Below, in pieces: positions 14,956 through 20,948 of a stretch of DNA of 20,948 nucleotides. The DNA is taken from contig JBGOUJ010000056.1 in the NCBI GenBank assembly GCA_041477005.1, positions 1-20,948 of the forward strand. Direction: 5' to 3'. Source of the stretch: JBGOUJ01 sp041477005. Its GTDB lineage: Bacteria; Acidobacteriota; Terriglobia; Bryobacterales; JACQDG01. A program made the position numbers and the translations under genes. The notes beneath the pieces are model-generated. The model saw only the letters and a program-made list of their open reading frames with translations. It had not been told where the DNA came from and did not search any database. Each line of letters opens with the position of its first letter. The first letter of the stretch is position 1.

Positions 14956-15846
14956 ATGGAAACGGTCCGGGTTCCCGCCTCGAGTGCCAACCTCGGGCCG
15001 GGATTTGACGCGCTGGCGCTGGCGCTCGACCTGCACCTGGAATGCCGCTTCCGCCGCTCGGACCGCTTGCAGATTCGCGTGGCCGGCCGCGACGCCGAGC
15101 TGATTCCAACCGATGAGACCAACCTGATCTGGCGCACGGCGGCCGACGCTGCGCGGAAGGCGGGCGCGGCGATGCCGCCGCTCGAGATCGAAATCCACAA
15201 CGACATTCCGGTGGGCAAAGGCCTCGGCTCGAGCGCCGCGGCGCTGGTGGCCGCGCTGGCGATCGCCGATCGCGTGCTGGGACTCGGCTGGGCGCGCGAG
15301 CGCATCCTCGACGAGGCGGCCCGGCTCGAGGGCCATCCCGACAATGTCGCCGCTTGCGTGCTCGGCGCGGTGACGGTGAGCGCGCCGGAAGCCGACGGAA
15401 CCACCCGCGCCGTGCGCCTCGAAATGCCCAACGGCTTCCGCGTCGCCGCCGTCGTGCCCGACTACCAACTGCCTACTGTAAAGATGCGGGCCGTACTGCC
15501 CGAGTGCTATTCGAGCGCCGACGCCATCTTCAACCTGCAGCGGGCGGCGCTGCTGGTGGCGGCGCTTTCCACCGGCGACCGCCGCGCCTTCCCGGCGGCC
15601 CTCGAAGACCGCATCCATCAGCCCTATCGATCCGGCGTAGTGCCGGGCCTCGAGGAGATCCTGGCCCTGCGCGCCCCAGGCCTGCTGGGCTGCGCCCTGA
15701 GCGGCGCCGGACCCTCGGTGCTGGTGCTCTTCGAGAAGGGAGCGGAAGGCTCGGCCGAGCTGGTGCAGCAGATTTTCCATCGCCGTGGCCTGGCCGCCGA
15801 GGTCCTGCTGGCGCACGTCGAGCCGGAGGGATACAAGATCACGTGA
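14956..15846 (+). CDS. thrB: Homoserine kinase
   Basis: This 296-residue GHMP-superfamily kinase phosphorylates L-homoserine with ATP to O-phosphohomoserine in the threonine pathway, in the cytoplasm. All three GHMP motifs are present: VPASSANLGPGFDALALAL (residues 5-23), the phosphate loop DIPVGKGLGSSAAALVAAL, and the C-terminal ALSGAGPSVLVLF. EGHPDNVAA carries the substrate-side Asp region, and length is typical. ATG 14956 starts at METVRVPASSANLGPG, the standard beginning. The TATACT box 8 nt upstream suggests little or no leader. Its TGA overlaps the next gene's ATG by one base (TGATG), implying translational coupling. No thrC or hom is visible in the window. Confidence 0.95.
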   Translation: METVRVPASSANLGPGFDALALALDLHLECRFRRSDRLQIRVAGRDAELIPTDETNLIWRTAADAARKAGAAMPPLEIEIHNDIPVGKGLGSSAAALVAALAIADRVLGLGWARERILDEAARLEGHPDNVAACVLGAVTVSAPEADGTTRAVRLEMPNGFRVAAVVPDYQLPTVKMRAVLPECYSSADAIFNLQRAALLVAALSTGDRRAFPAALEDRIHQPYRSGVVPGLEEILALRAPGLLGCALSGAGPSVLVLFEKGAEGSAELVQQIFHRRGLAAEVLLAHVEPEGYKIT

Positions 15847-16757
15847 TGAAAGAATCGCGCGCATCTCTCGAGCGCCAGGGCCTCCCCGGCGGCGACCCGG
15901 CTCCGGCGCCGGACTCGTCAAAGCGTTTTGCCGACGGCGGGCAATACCGCATCGAGATCCCCTCGACCGAAGGTCCCCGGGTGCTGGCGGCCGTCCTCGA
16001 CGAAGCCGCCAAGCGCCGGGTTCCCGTTCACCGCGTCAGCCAGGGGGGCGGCATCCTGCTGATGACCGACGAGGAGATCGCCGAAATGGCCGCGCTCGGC
16101 CGGCGAGCGGCCATCGAGGTGAACCTGTTCATCGGGCCGCGGGCCACGTTCGACATCGGCGCGCAGGCCTACGCGGCCGCGGGCAAGACGCTGGGGCTTT
16201 CCCTGCGCGGGGCGGATCAGTTGGTCTACGCCCTGGAAGACGCGAAGCGCGCCGTGCGGCTGGGGATCGAGAGCATTCTCGTCTCCGACCTCGGCCTGCT
16301 GGCGGTGATGGGTCGGATGAAAAAGGCAGGCGAGCTGCCGCCGGGGCTGATCCTCAAGACCTCGGTCATGATGGCCCCGGCCAACCCTGCCGCCGCGCGC
16401 CTGCTCGAAGACCTCGGCGCCACAACCATCAACGTGCCTTCGGACCTGACGATGCCCCAGGTCGCCGCCATCCGCGCCGCCATCACCGCGCCGATCGATT
16501 TCTACATCGAGGCGCCGGACAACATCGGCGGCTTCATCCGCTACTACGAGCTGCCGGAGCTGATCCGCGTCGCCGCGCCGGTCTACGTGAAGCTCGGCTT
16601 GCGCAACTCACCGGACGTCTACCCCAGCGGAGCCCACCTCGAGAACACGGTCATCGCCATGTCCCGCGAGCGAGTCCGCCGCGCCGAAATAGCCCGCGAG
16701 ATGATCGCCCGCTACGCGCCCGAGATCTCGATGTCGCCCGCGCCGAACCTCAGGTAA
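15846..16757 (+). CDS. Peptidase U32-like TIM-barrel protein
   Basis: This 303-residue protein resembles the group annotated as U32 family peptidases. The N-terminus is variable, followed by YRIEIPSTEGPRVLAAVLDE, VPVHRVSQGGGILLMTDEEI, VNLFIGPRATFDIGAQA, then strand-helix units through ILKTSVMMAPANP, TTINVPSDLTMPQ, DFYIEAPDNIGGFIRYYEL and PVYVKLGLRNSPDVYPSGAH, consistent with a TIM barrel. I do not see the cysteine cluster of the RNA-modifying U32 enzymes, so proteolysis or RNA modification should not be assumed. ATG 15846 overlaps the thrB stop, and the open frame upstream of it lies entirely inside thrB and is rejected. It is convergent with clpB, with one base between stops. The pairing with thrB suggests co-translation; the functional link is unknown. 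Confidence 0.82.
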   Translation: MKESRASLERQGLPGGDPAPAPDSSKRFADGGQYRIEIPSTEGPRVLAAVLDEAAKRRVPVHRVSQGGGILLMTDEEIAEMAALGRRAAIEVNLFIGPRATFDIGAQAYAAAGKTLGLSLRGADQLVYALEDAKRAVRLGIESILVSDLGLLAVMGRMKKAGELPPGLILKTSVMMAPANPAAARLLEDLGATTINVPSDLTMPQVAAIRAAITAPIDFYIEAPDNIGGFIRYYELPELIRVAAPVYVKLGLRNSPDVYPSGAHLENTVIAMSRERVRRAEIAREMIARYAPEISMSPAPNLR

Positions 16758-16758
16758 A

Positions 16759-19410
16759 TCAGACTTCCACGGCCACCTTCTCCGCCACCTTCTTCTCGAA
16801 CCGCAGCTCCGGCCGCCCGTCTGCGATGTCGGCCACCACCGTGTCGCCGGCCTGGAAATCGCCGTTCAGAAGGCGCAAGGCCAGCGGGTCGCCGAGGAGC
16901 CGCTGAATGGTTCGCTTCATGGGCCGCGCGCCGTAGTTGGGGTCGTAACCCTCGGCCATCAGCACGTCGCGCGCCGCGTCGGTCAGCTCCAGGGTGATCT
17001 GCTGCTCGGCCAACTGCGCTCGCAGTGTGCGGAGCTGCATCTCGGTGATCTGGGAGATCTCCGGCTTGCCGAGCTTGTTGAAGATGATGATGTCGTCGAT
17101 GCGGTTCAGAAATTCGGGCCGGAAGGCCTTCTGCAGCGCATCCAGCAGCCGGTGGCGTGTCTGTTCATTCTTCTTCTGCGTGTCGTGGGTCAGCGAAAAA
17201 CCGATCGGCCCCATCTGCTGGATGGTCTCCGATCCCACGTTGGAGGTCATGATGATGACCGTGTTGCGGAAATCGACGGTGCGGCCCTTGCCGTCGGTCA
17301 TCCGGCCGTCGTCGAGGATCTGCAGCAGAGCGTTGAACACCTCCGGGTGCGCCTTCTCGATCTCGTCGAACAGCACGACGGAATAGGGCCGCCGGCGGAC
17401 GTGCTCGGTCAGTTGTCCGCCCTCCTCATAACCCACGTAGCCCGGCGGCGCGCCGATCATGCGGGAGACCGAGTGCTTCTCCATGTATTCGGTCATATCG
17501 ATGCGCACGGCCGCGCGCTCGTCGTCGAACAGGAACTCGGCGAGCGCCCGACCCAGCTCGGTCTTCCCCACGCCGGTCGGGCCGAGAAAGATAAAGCTGC
17601 CGATCGGGCGCTTGGGATCGCTCAACCCGGCGCGGTTGCGGCGGAGGGCGTTCGACAGGCGCGCCAGCGCTTCTTCCTGGCCGATCACCCGCTGCCGCAG
17701 GCGGTCTTCCATATGAACGAGCTTGGCCCGCTCGCCTTCGAGCATGCGGGTCACCGGAATCCCGGTCCATTTGGCCACGACGCGGGCGATATCCTCCTCG
17801 TCGATCTCGCCCCGCAGGAGCGGCGTGCCCTTCTGCTCGGCTTCCAGATGCTCGGTCGCCTCCCGCAGCTCCTTTTCGACCTCGACCAGCCGCCCATAGT
17901 GCAGCTCGGCGGCCTTGCCCAGGTCGCCTTCCCGCGTGGCTTTTTCCTCCTCCTGGCGCAGGTTCTCCAGATCCTCTTTCAATTCTCGCACGCGCCGGAT
18001 CAGGCCCTTTTCCTTCTCCCAGCGGTCCTTGAGGACCGCCGTTTCGGCGCGCAGCTTCTCCAGATCGCTCTCGATCACCCGCAGCCGCGCGTGCGAAGCG
18101 GGGTCGTTCTCCTTCTTCAACGCCTGCCGCTCGATCTCCAGTTGGACCATGCGGCGATTCTGGCGGTCGATCTCGACCGGCACGGAGTCGATCTGCATGC
18201 GCAGGGCCGAGCCGGCCTCGTCGATCAGGTCGATGGCCTTGTCGGGTAGGAAGCGGTCGCTGATGTAACGGTACGAGAGCGTGGCCGCCGCCACCAGGGC
18301 CACGTCCTTGATCCGCACGCTGTGGTGAATCTCGTAGAGCTCCTTCAGACCGCGCAGAATCGCGATGGTGTCTTCGACCGACGGCTCGGCGACCATGACC
18401 GGCTGGAACCGGCGCTCGAGCGCCGCGTCCTTCTCGACATACTTGCGGTATTCGTTGAGCGTGGTGGCGCCCACGCAGCGCAGCTCACCGCGCGCCAGAG
18501 CGGGCTTCAGCATGTGGGCGGCATCGATGGCGCCCTCGGCGGCCCCGGCGCCCACCAGCGTGTGCAGCTCGTCGATGAAGCAGATGATCTCGCCGCTCGA
18601 CTCCTGGATCTCCTTGAGCACCGCACGCAGGCGGTCCTCGAACTCGCCGCGAAACTTGGTGCCGGCCACCATCGAACCCAGGTCGAGCGCCACCAGCCGC
18701 TTCGTCTTCAACGGCTCCGGCACATCGCCGGCGACAATCCGCTGGGCCAGGCCTTCCACGATCGCGGTCTTGCCCACCCCCGGCTCCCCGATCAGGACGG
18801 GATTGTTCTTGGTGCGCCGCGACAGCACCTGGATCACCCGGCGGATCTCCTCGTCCCGGCCGATCACCGGATCGAGCTTGCTGTGCCGCGCCGCCTCGGT
18901 CAGGTCGCGCCCGTAACGCTCCAGGGCCTGGTACTTGGCCTCGGGGTTCGGATCGGTCACGCGCTGGGTGCCGCGGATGCTCACCAGCCCCCGCAGAATG
19001 GCCTCGTGCGTGGCCCCGGCGCGGTTCAGCAGGTTGCCGGCCGGGTCATTCTTGAGCGAGCTGAGGGCCAGCAGCAGGTGCTCGGTCGAGACGTACTCGT
19101 CCTTGAAACGCTCGGCTTCCTGAAACGCCTGCTGCAGCAGCTCGTTGAGAGACGGCGCCAGATAGATGCCGGCCTGCGAGCTGGTGACCTTGGGAACGGA
19201 GCCCAGCATCCGCCGGGCCTCATGCAGCACGGCGGCCGGCTGCACGTCGCACTTGGCCAAAACGTTTTGAACCACACCTTCGTGCTGCTCGACGAGCGCG
19301 ATGAGCAGGTGCAGCGGAAAGATTTGCTGGTGGCCCTGCTCGGTGGCCACCACCTGCATCTGCTGGACGGCTTCCTGGGCTTTCTCGGTGAGTTTATCGA
19401 AACGAATCAT
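16759..19410 (-). CDS. clpB: ATP-dependent disaggregase ClpB
   Basis: This 883-residue Hsp100 hexameric chaperone resolubilises aggregated proteins with DnaK in the cytoplasm. Domain order is complete: Clp-N repeats (1-145), AAA1 with Walker A GEPGVGKT (208-215), pore-loop KFRGEFE (252-258) and Walker B FIDELH, and the coiled-coil M domain (about 405-525, rich in Glu/Lys/Arg) that separates ClpB from ClpA/ClpC. AAA2 follows with Walker A GPTGVGKT (610-617), pore-loop GYVG (657-660) and LFDEIEKAHPEVFN, then the C-terminal D2-small domain (YDPNYGARPMKRTIQRLLGDPLA). ATG 19410 starts at MIRFDKLTEKAQEA, a normal ClpB beginning. The leader is C-rich with no Shine-Dalgarno. A promoter with near-consensus boxes lies 27-55 nt upstream. 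No heat-shock operator (CIRCE) was seen. Confidence 0.97.
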   Translation of the reverse strand: MIRFDKLTEKAQEAVQQMQVVATEQGHQQIFPLHLLIALVEQHEGVVQNVLAKCDVQPAAVLHEARRMLGSVPKVTSSQAGIYLAPSLNELLQQAFQEAERFKDEYVSTEHLLLALSSLKNDPAGNLLNRAGATHEAILRGLVSIRGTQRVTDPNPEAKYQALERYGRDLTEAARHSKLDPVIGRDEEIRRVIQVLSRRTKNNPVLIGEPGVGKTAIVEGLAQRIVAGDVPEPLKTKRLVALDLGSMVAGTKFRGEFEDRLRAVLKEIQESSGEIICFIDELHTLVGAGAAEGAIDAAHMLKPALARGELRCVGATTLNEYRKYVEKDAALERRFQPVMVAEPSVEDTIAILRGLKELYEIHHSVRIKDVALVAAATLSYRYISDRFLPDKAIDLIDEAGSALRMQIDSVPVEIDRQNRRMVQLEIERQALKKENDPASHARLRVIESDLEKLRAETAVLKDRWEKEKGLIRRVRELKEDLENLRQEEEKATREGDLGKAAELHYGRLVEVEKELREATEHLEAEQKGTPLLRGEIDEEDIARVVAKWTGIPVTRMLEGERAKLVHMEDRLRQRVIGQEEALARLSNALRRNRAGLSDPKRPIGSFIFLGPTGVGKTELGRALAEFLFDDERAAVRIDMTEYMEKHSVSRMIGAPPGYVGYEEGGQLTEHVRRRPYSVVLFDEIEKAHPEVFNALLQILDDGRMTDGKGRTVDFRNTVIIMTSNVGSETIQQMGPIGFSLTHDTQKKNEQTRHRLLDALQKAFRPEFLNRIDDIIIFNKLGKPEISQITEMQLRTLRAQLAEQQITLELTDAARDVLMAEGYDPNYGARPMKRTIQRLLGDPLALRLLNGDFQAGDTVVADIADGRPELRFEKKVAEKVAVEV

Positions 19411-19436
19411 AGGGGGGGACCTATACGAATAGTTCC

Positions 19437-19465
19437 ATCATAAAATATTAGTGCAATCTTCTCAA
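19437..19465 (-). promoter_or_regulatory. Sigma70-type promoter of clpB
   Basis: On the minus strand TTGAGA (19465-19460) and TATGAT (19442-19437) are spaced by exactly 17 bp, each 5 of 6 to consensus. The predicted start is near 19430, leaving a leader of about 20 nt that ends in a run of seven C followed by TATG. It is a housekeeping-type promoter; no sigma32-like CCCCAT -10 is evident. Confidence 0.65.
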
Positions 19466-19533
19466 ATCAGCAGCCCAGACCCCGCCTGGGCCCCTTTTCC
19501 ATCCTTCCAGAGCGACCCAACCGGCTGTAGTGA

Positions 19534-19721
19534 TTGGTTTCGTTCGTGCAGATTTTGCTTGTGCGAGCCATCCTTGTGCGAGCCGTCCTGAGGTAGCGGG
19601 CACGTAGGGGAGGGGCCGGGCAGCGCGAATTGGTTTCGTTCGTGCAAAAAAGCAATATCGGCCTTGACCGAGGCGTACAGCGGACGGGTAGCACGCGTCG
19701 GAGTTTGGTTTCGTTCGTGCA
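19534..19721. repeat. Three direct copies of TTGGTTTCGTTCGTGCA
   Basis: The 17-mer occurs identically at 19534-19550, 19630-19646 and 19705-19721, with start-to-start distances of 96 and 75 bp (both multiples of three). The two downstream copies run on into A6 and A6-rich tracts. On the minus strand they encode ARTKP in one continuous frame. Between the first two copies a 16-bp sequence (TTGTGCGAGCCnTCCT) is itself tandemly doubled. No repeat family name is known to me. Confidence 0.8.
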
Positions 19722-19751
19722 AAAAACAATCTTAGCCTCCTTCTTGCAGCA

Positions 19752-19785
19752 GGCCGGCCGGACCTGCCCGCCTTCCGGACCGGCC
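19752..19785. repeat. GC-rich inverted repeat between clpB and the cupin gene
   Basis: GGCCGGCCGGA (19752-19762) pairs with TCCGGACCGGCC (19774-19785) with a single bulged base and an 11-nt loop. There is no following T-tract, so it is not a convincing intrinsic terminator. The remaining sequence to 19881 shows no gene. Confidence 0.5.
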
Positions 19786-19881
19786 CACCTTCTATGTTAC
19801 CCCCTAGGGTGGCAGCGCCCGGAGCTGCACAGCCGTAACTCGTTGATAAATATTGCCATATCTAACATGTCCGAGGCGTGA

Positions 19882-19926
19882 CCGAACGTTCGGCGTTTGA
19901 CAGTTCCGGCGCCGTTGCGGTAACTT
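19882..19926 (+). promoter_or_regulatory. Palindromic operator-like site and promoter of the cupin gene
   Basis: A perfect 12-bp palindrome CCGAACGTTCGG (19882-19893) lies 3 bp before a consensus -35 TTGACA (19897-19902). An 18-bp spacer leads to TAACTT (19921-19926, a weak -10). The position suits binding by a dimeric regulator upstream of RNA polymerase. The gene starts at 19942. Confidence 0.5.
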
Positions 19927-19941
19927 CCTCGGTGGCCATCC

Positions 19942-20948
19942 ATGTCTCAAAACACGCAACTTCTTCGCAGCGCGCTCGAAGCCGGCGAGGGCATCGTCCG
20001 TCTGGCCCCCTGCTGGGTTCCCCGGTCGTTTCTGATGCCCGGAGGCCGGCTGAAGCTGGCCCCGCAGGACCTCTACGCCCTGGGCGCCCACCGCGGCGGC
20101 ATCGACGAGCGCTGGTTCTCCTCGACCACCAACGCCGACAACGGCCCCGGCACGGCGCCCGACGAGGGCCTCAGCTATATCGTAATCGAGGACGGGGCGG
20201 AGCCCAAGGCTGGGCCGAAGAAGGTCCTGCTCAAGGAGGCGATCGAGACGCTTGGGGACCTGTTCCTGGGCGCCGAGGTGATGGCCCGCTACGGGGGCTG
20301 GAACGTGCTGACGAAGTTCTTCGACAACCTCGGCCCCATCCCCCACCACATGCACCAGATGGAGGAGCACGCCCGCCGCGTCGGCCGCAAAGGCAAGCCC
20401 GAGGCCTATTATTTTCCGCCGCAATACAACTTCAAAGACAACAATTTCCCCTACACCTTCATGGGCCTGGAGCCGGGCACAACCAAGGAGGACGTGCGCC
20501 GCTGCCTGGAGCGCTGGAACGAGGGCGACAACGGGATCCTCTACCACTCGAAAGCCTACCGGCTTAAGCCCGGCTCGGGCTGGCACATCCCGGCGGGCAT
20601 CCTGCACGCCCCGGGGTCGCTTGTGACCTACGAGCCGCAGGTCAACTCCGACGTTTTCGGGATGTTCCAATCGATGGTCGAGGGCCGCGCCGTGCCCTGG
20701 GACTTGCTGGTGAAAGATGTACCGCCCGAGCACCATCACGACCTCGATTACATTATCGGCATGCTCGACTGGGAGGCCAACGTCGATCCGCACTTTATGT
20801 CCCACCATTATTTCGAGCCGACGCCGGTCCGCGATCCGGCGGCAATGGGCGCCGCGGGCTATCGCGAGAACTGGGTGGTCTACAGCACGGATACCTTCTC
20901 CGCCAAGGAACTGACCGTGCGGCCCCGGCACAGCGTCACCGTCACCGA
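19942..20948 (+). CDS. Phosphomannose-isomerase-like cupin protein (3' end cut)
   Basis: The 335 visible residues run off the right edge without a stop. The protein resembles class I mannose-6-phosphate isomerase-type cupins. A metal site is suggested by HHMH (H135, H136, H138), E154 in KPEAYYF, and H222 in GSGWHIPAGILHAPGS, which matches the cupin-2 motif. Flanking features are WFSSTTNADNGPG, FFDNLGPIPHHMHQMEEHA, YRLKPGSGW and a His-rich PPEHHHDLDY segment. It would isomerise or bind a sugar or sugar phosphate in the cytoplasm; the substrate is uncertain and PMI activity should not be assumed. ATG 19942 has no strong Shine-Dalgarno but sits about 9-10 nt after the start predicted from the TTGACA/TAACTT promoter. 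It is divergent from clpB across a 531-bp repeat-containing gap. Confidence 0.8.
   Translation, partial: MSQNTQLLRSALEAGEGIVRLAPCWVPRSFLMPGGRLKLAPQDLYALGAHRGGIDERWFSSTTNADNGPGTAPDEGLSYIVIEDGAEPKAGPKKVLLKEAIETLGDLFLGAEVMARYGGWNVLTKFFDNLGPIPHHMHQMEEHARRVGRKGKPEAYYFPPQYNFKDNNFPYTFMGLEPGTTKEDVRRCLERWNEGDNGILYHSKAYRLKPGSGWHIPAGILHAPGSLVTYEPQVNSDVFGMFQSMVEGRAVPWDLLVKDVPPEHHHDLDYIIGMLDWEANVDPHFMSHHYFEPTPVRDPAAMGAAGYRENWVVYSTDTFSAKELTVRPRHSVTVT

Noticed and set aside
15354..16757. Longer 467-codon version of the U32-like gene
   Set aside because: The first 164 codons are inside thrB out of frame and encode Arg/Pro-rich shadow sequence; ATG 15846 fits the family.
17152..19443. Long plus-strand frames (17152-18249 and 18322-19443)
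   Set aside because: Antisense to clpB, rich in Leu/Asp/His shadow composition, with no motif.
19474..19500. Intrinsic terminator CCCAG-loop-CTGGG followed by CCCCTTTT
   Set aside because: The stem is only 5 bp, the T-run is short and offset, and no plus-strand gene ends upstream of it.
19534..19721. CRISPR array
   Set aside because: Only three 17-bp repeats with spacers of 79 and 58 bp, and no cas gene in the window.
19448..19729. A 93-codon protein with ARTKP repeats
   Set aside because: All three minus-strand frames are open here, there is no ribosome binding site, and the repeats explain the periodic peptide; treated as repeat DNA.
19882..19893. LexA/SOS box
   Set aside because: SOS boxes with CGAAC half-sites have a 4-bp gap between halves, whereas here the halves are contiguous.
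19804..20931. 375-codon minus-strand frame and the plus-strand frame 19878-20567
   Set aside because: Both overlap the cupin gene, which has continuous family-like sequence from 19942 in another frame.

Overview
The window looks like a high-GC chromosome segment from an Acidobacteriota relative, with the Solibacter/Bryobacter lineage as my best guess. That placement is an inference. It rests on an Oar-like TonB-dependent receptor with an N-terminal carboxypeptidase-regulatory domain, Ser/Thr kinases fused to PD40 propellers, and a CXXC zinc-ribbon membrane protein, a combination abundant in that group. No rRNA, tRNA, IS element or CRISPR-Cas locus was found.

Layout. 1-6704: two closely related Ser/Thr kinase genes, both on the minus strand (the first cut by the window edge), flank a plus-strand Oar-like receptor preceded by a truncated receptor N-terminus. 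6888-8164: a zinc-ribbon/Pro-Ala-linker/single-TM protein whose 3' end is partly duplicated downstream. 8184-10696 (minus): an HpcH/HpaI-type aldolase followed by an exported Amidohydro_3 hydrolase with a 4-nt overlap. 10856-11194: a small exported IPT/TIG protein. 11204-14060 (minus): queG, a peroxiredoxin and a TPR protein, probably one transcription unit. 14129-14662: a DUF488 protein. 14956-16757: homoserine kinase overlapping a U32-peptidase-like TIM-barrel gene by 1 nt. 16759-19410 (minus): clpB with a good sigma70-type promoter. 19411-19941: a repeat-rich intergenic region. 19942-20948: a phosphomannose-isomerase-like cupin cut by the window edge.

How the parts may work together. The receptor and kinases suggest a surface uptake and signalling island. 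The aldolase and amidohydrolase look like a small catabolic operon. queG, thrB and clpB are housekeeping functions (tRNA queuosine, threonine synthesis, protein disaggregation).

The most unusual material is not a classical gene system. Three roughly 75-bp inverted repeats, each built from 10-bp units, sit at 9852-9928, 12943-13015 and 14692-14764. One supplies the start codon context and most of the signal peptide of the amidohydrolase. Another supplies the C-terminus and stop codon of QueG, and forms a stem in the queG-sense RNA in which every mismatch is a G-U wobble. A second repeat family (three copies of a 17-mer) lies upstream of clpB. Both kinase genes, and probably thrB, have a TATAAT-like box only 7-8 nt from ATG, implying leaderless mRNAs. 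All assignments are from reading the sequence alone; no searches were run.
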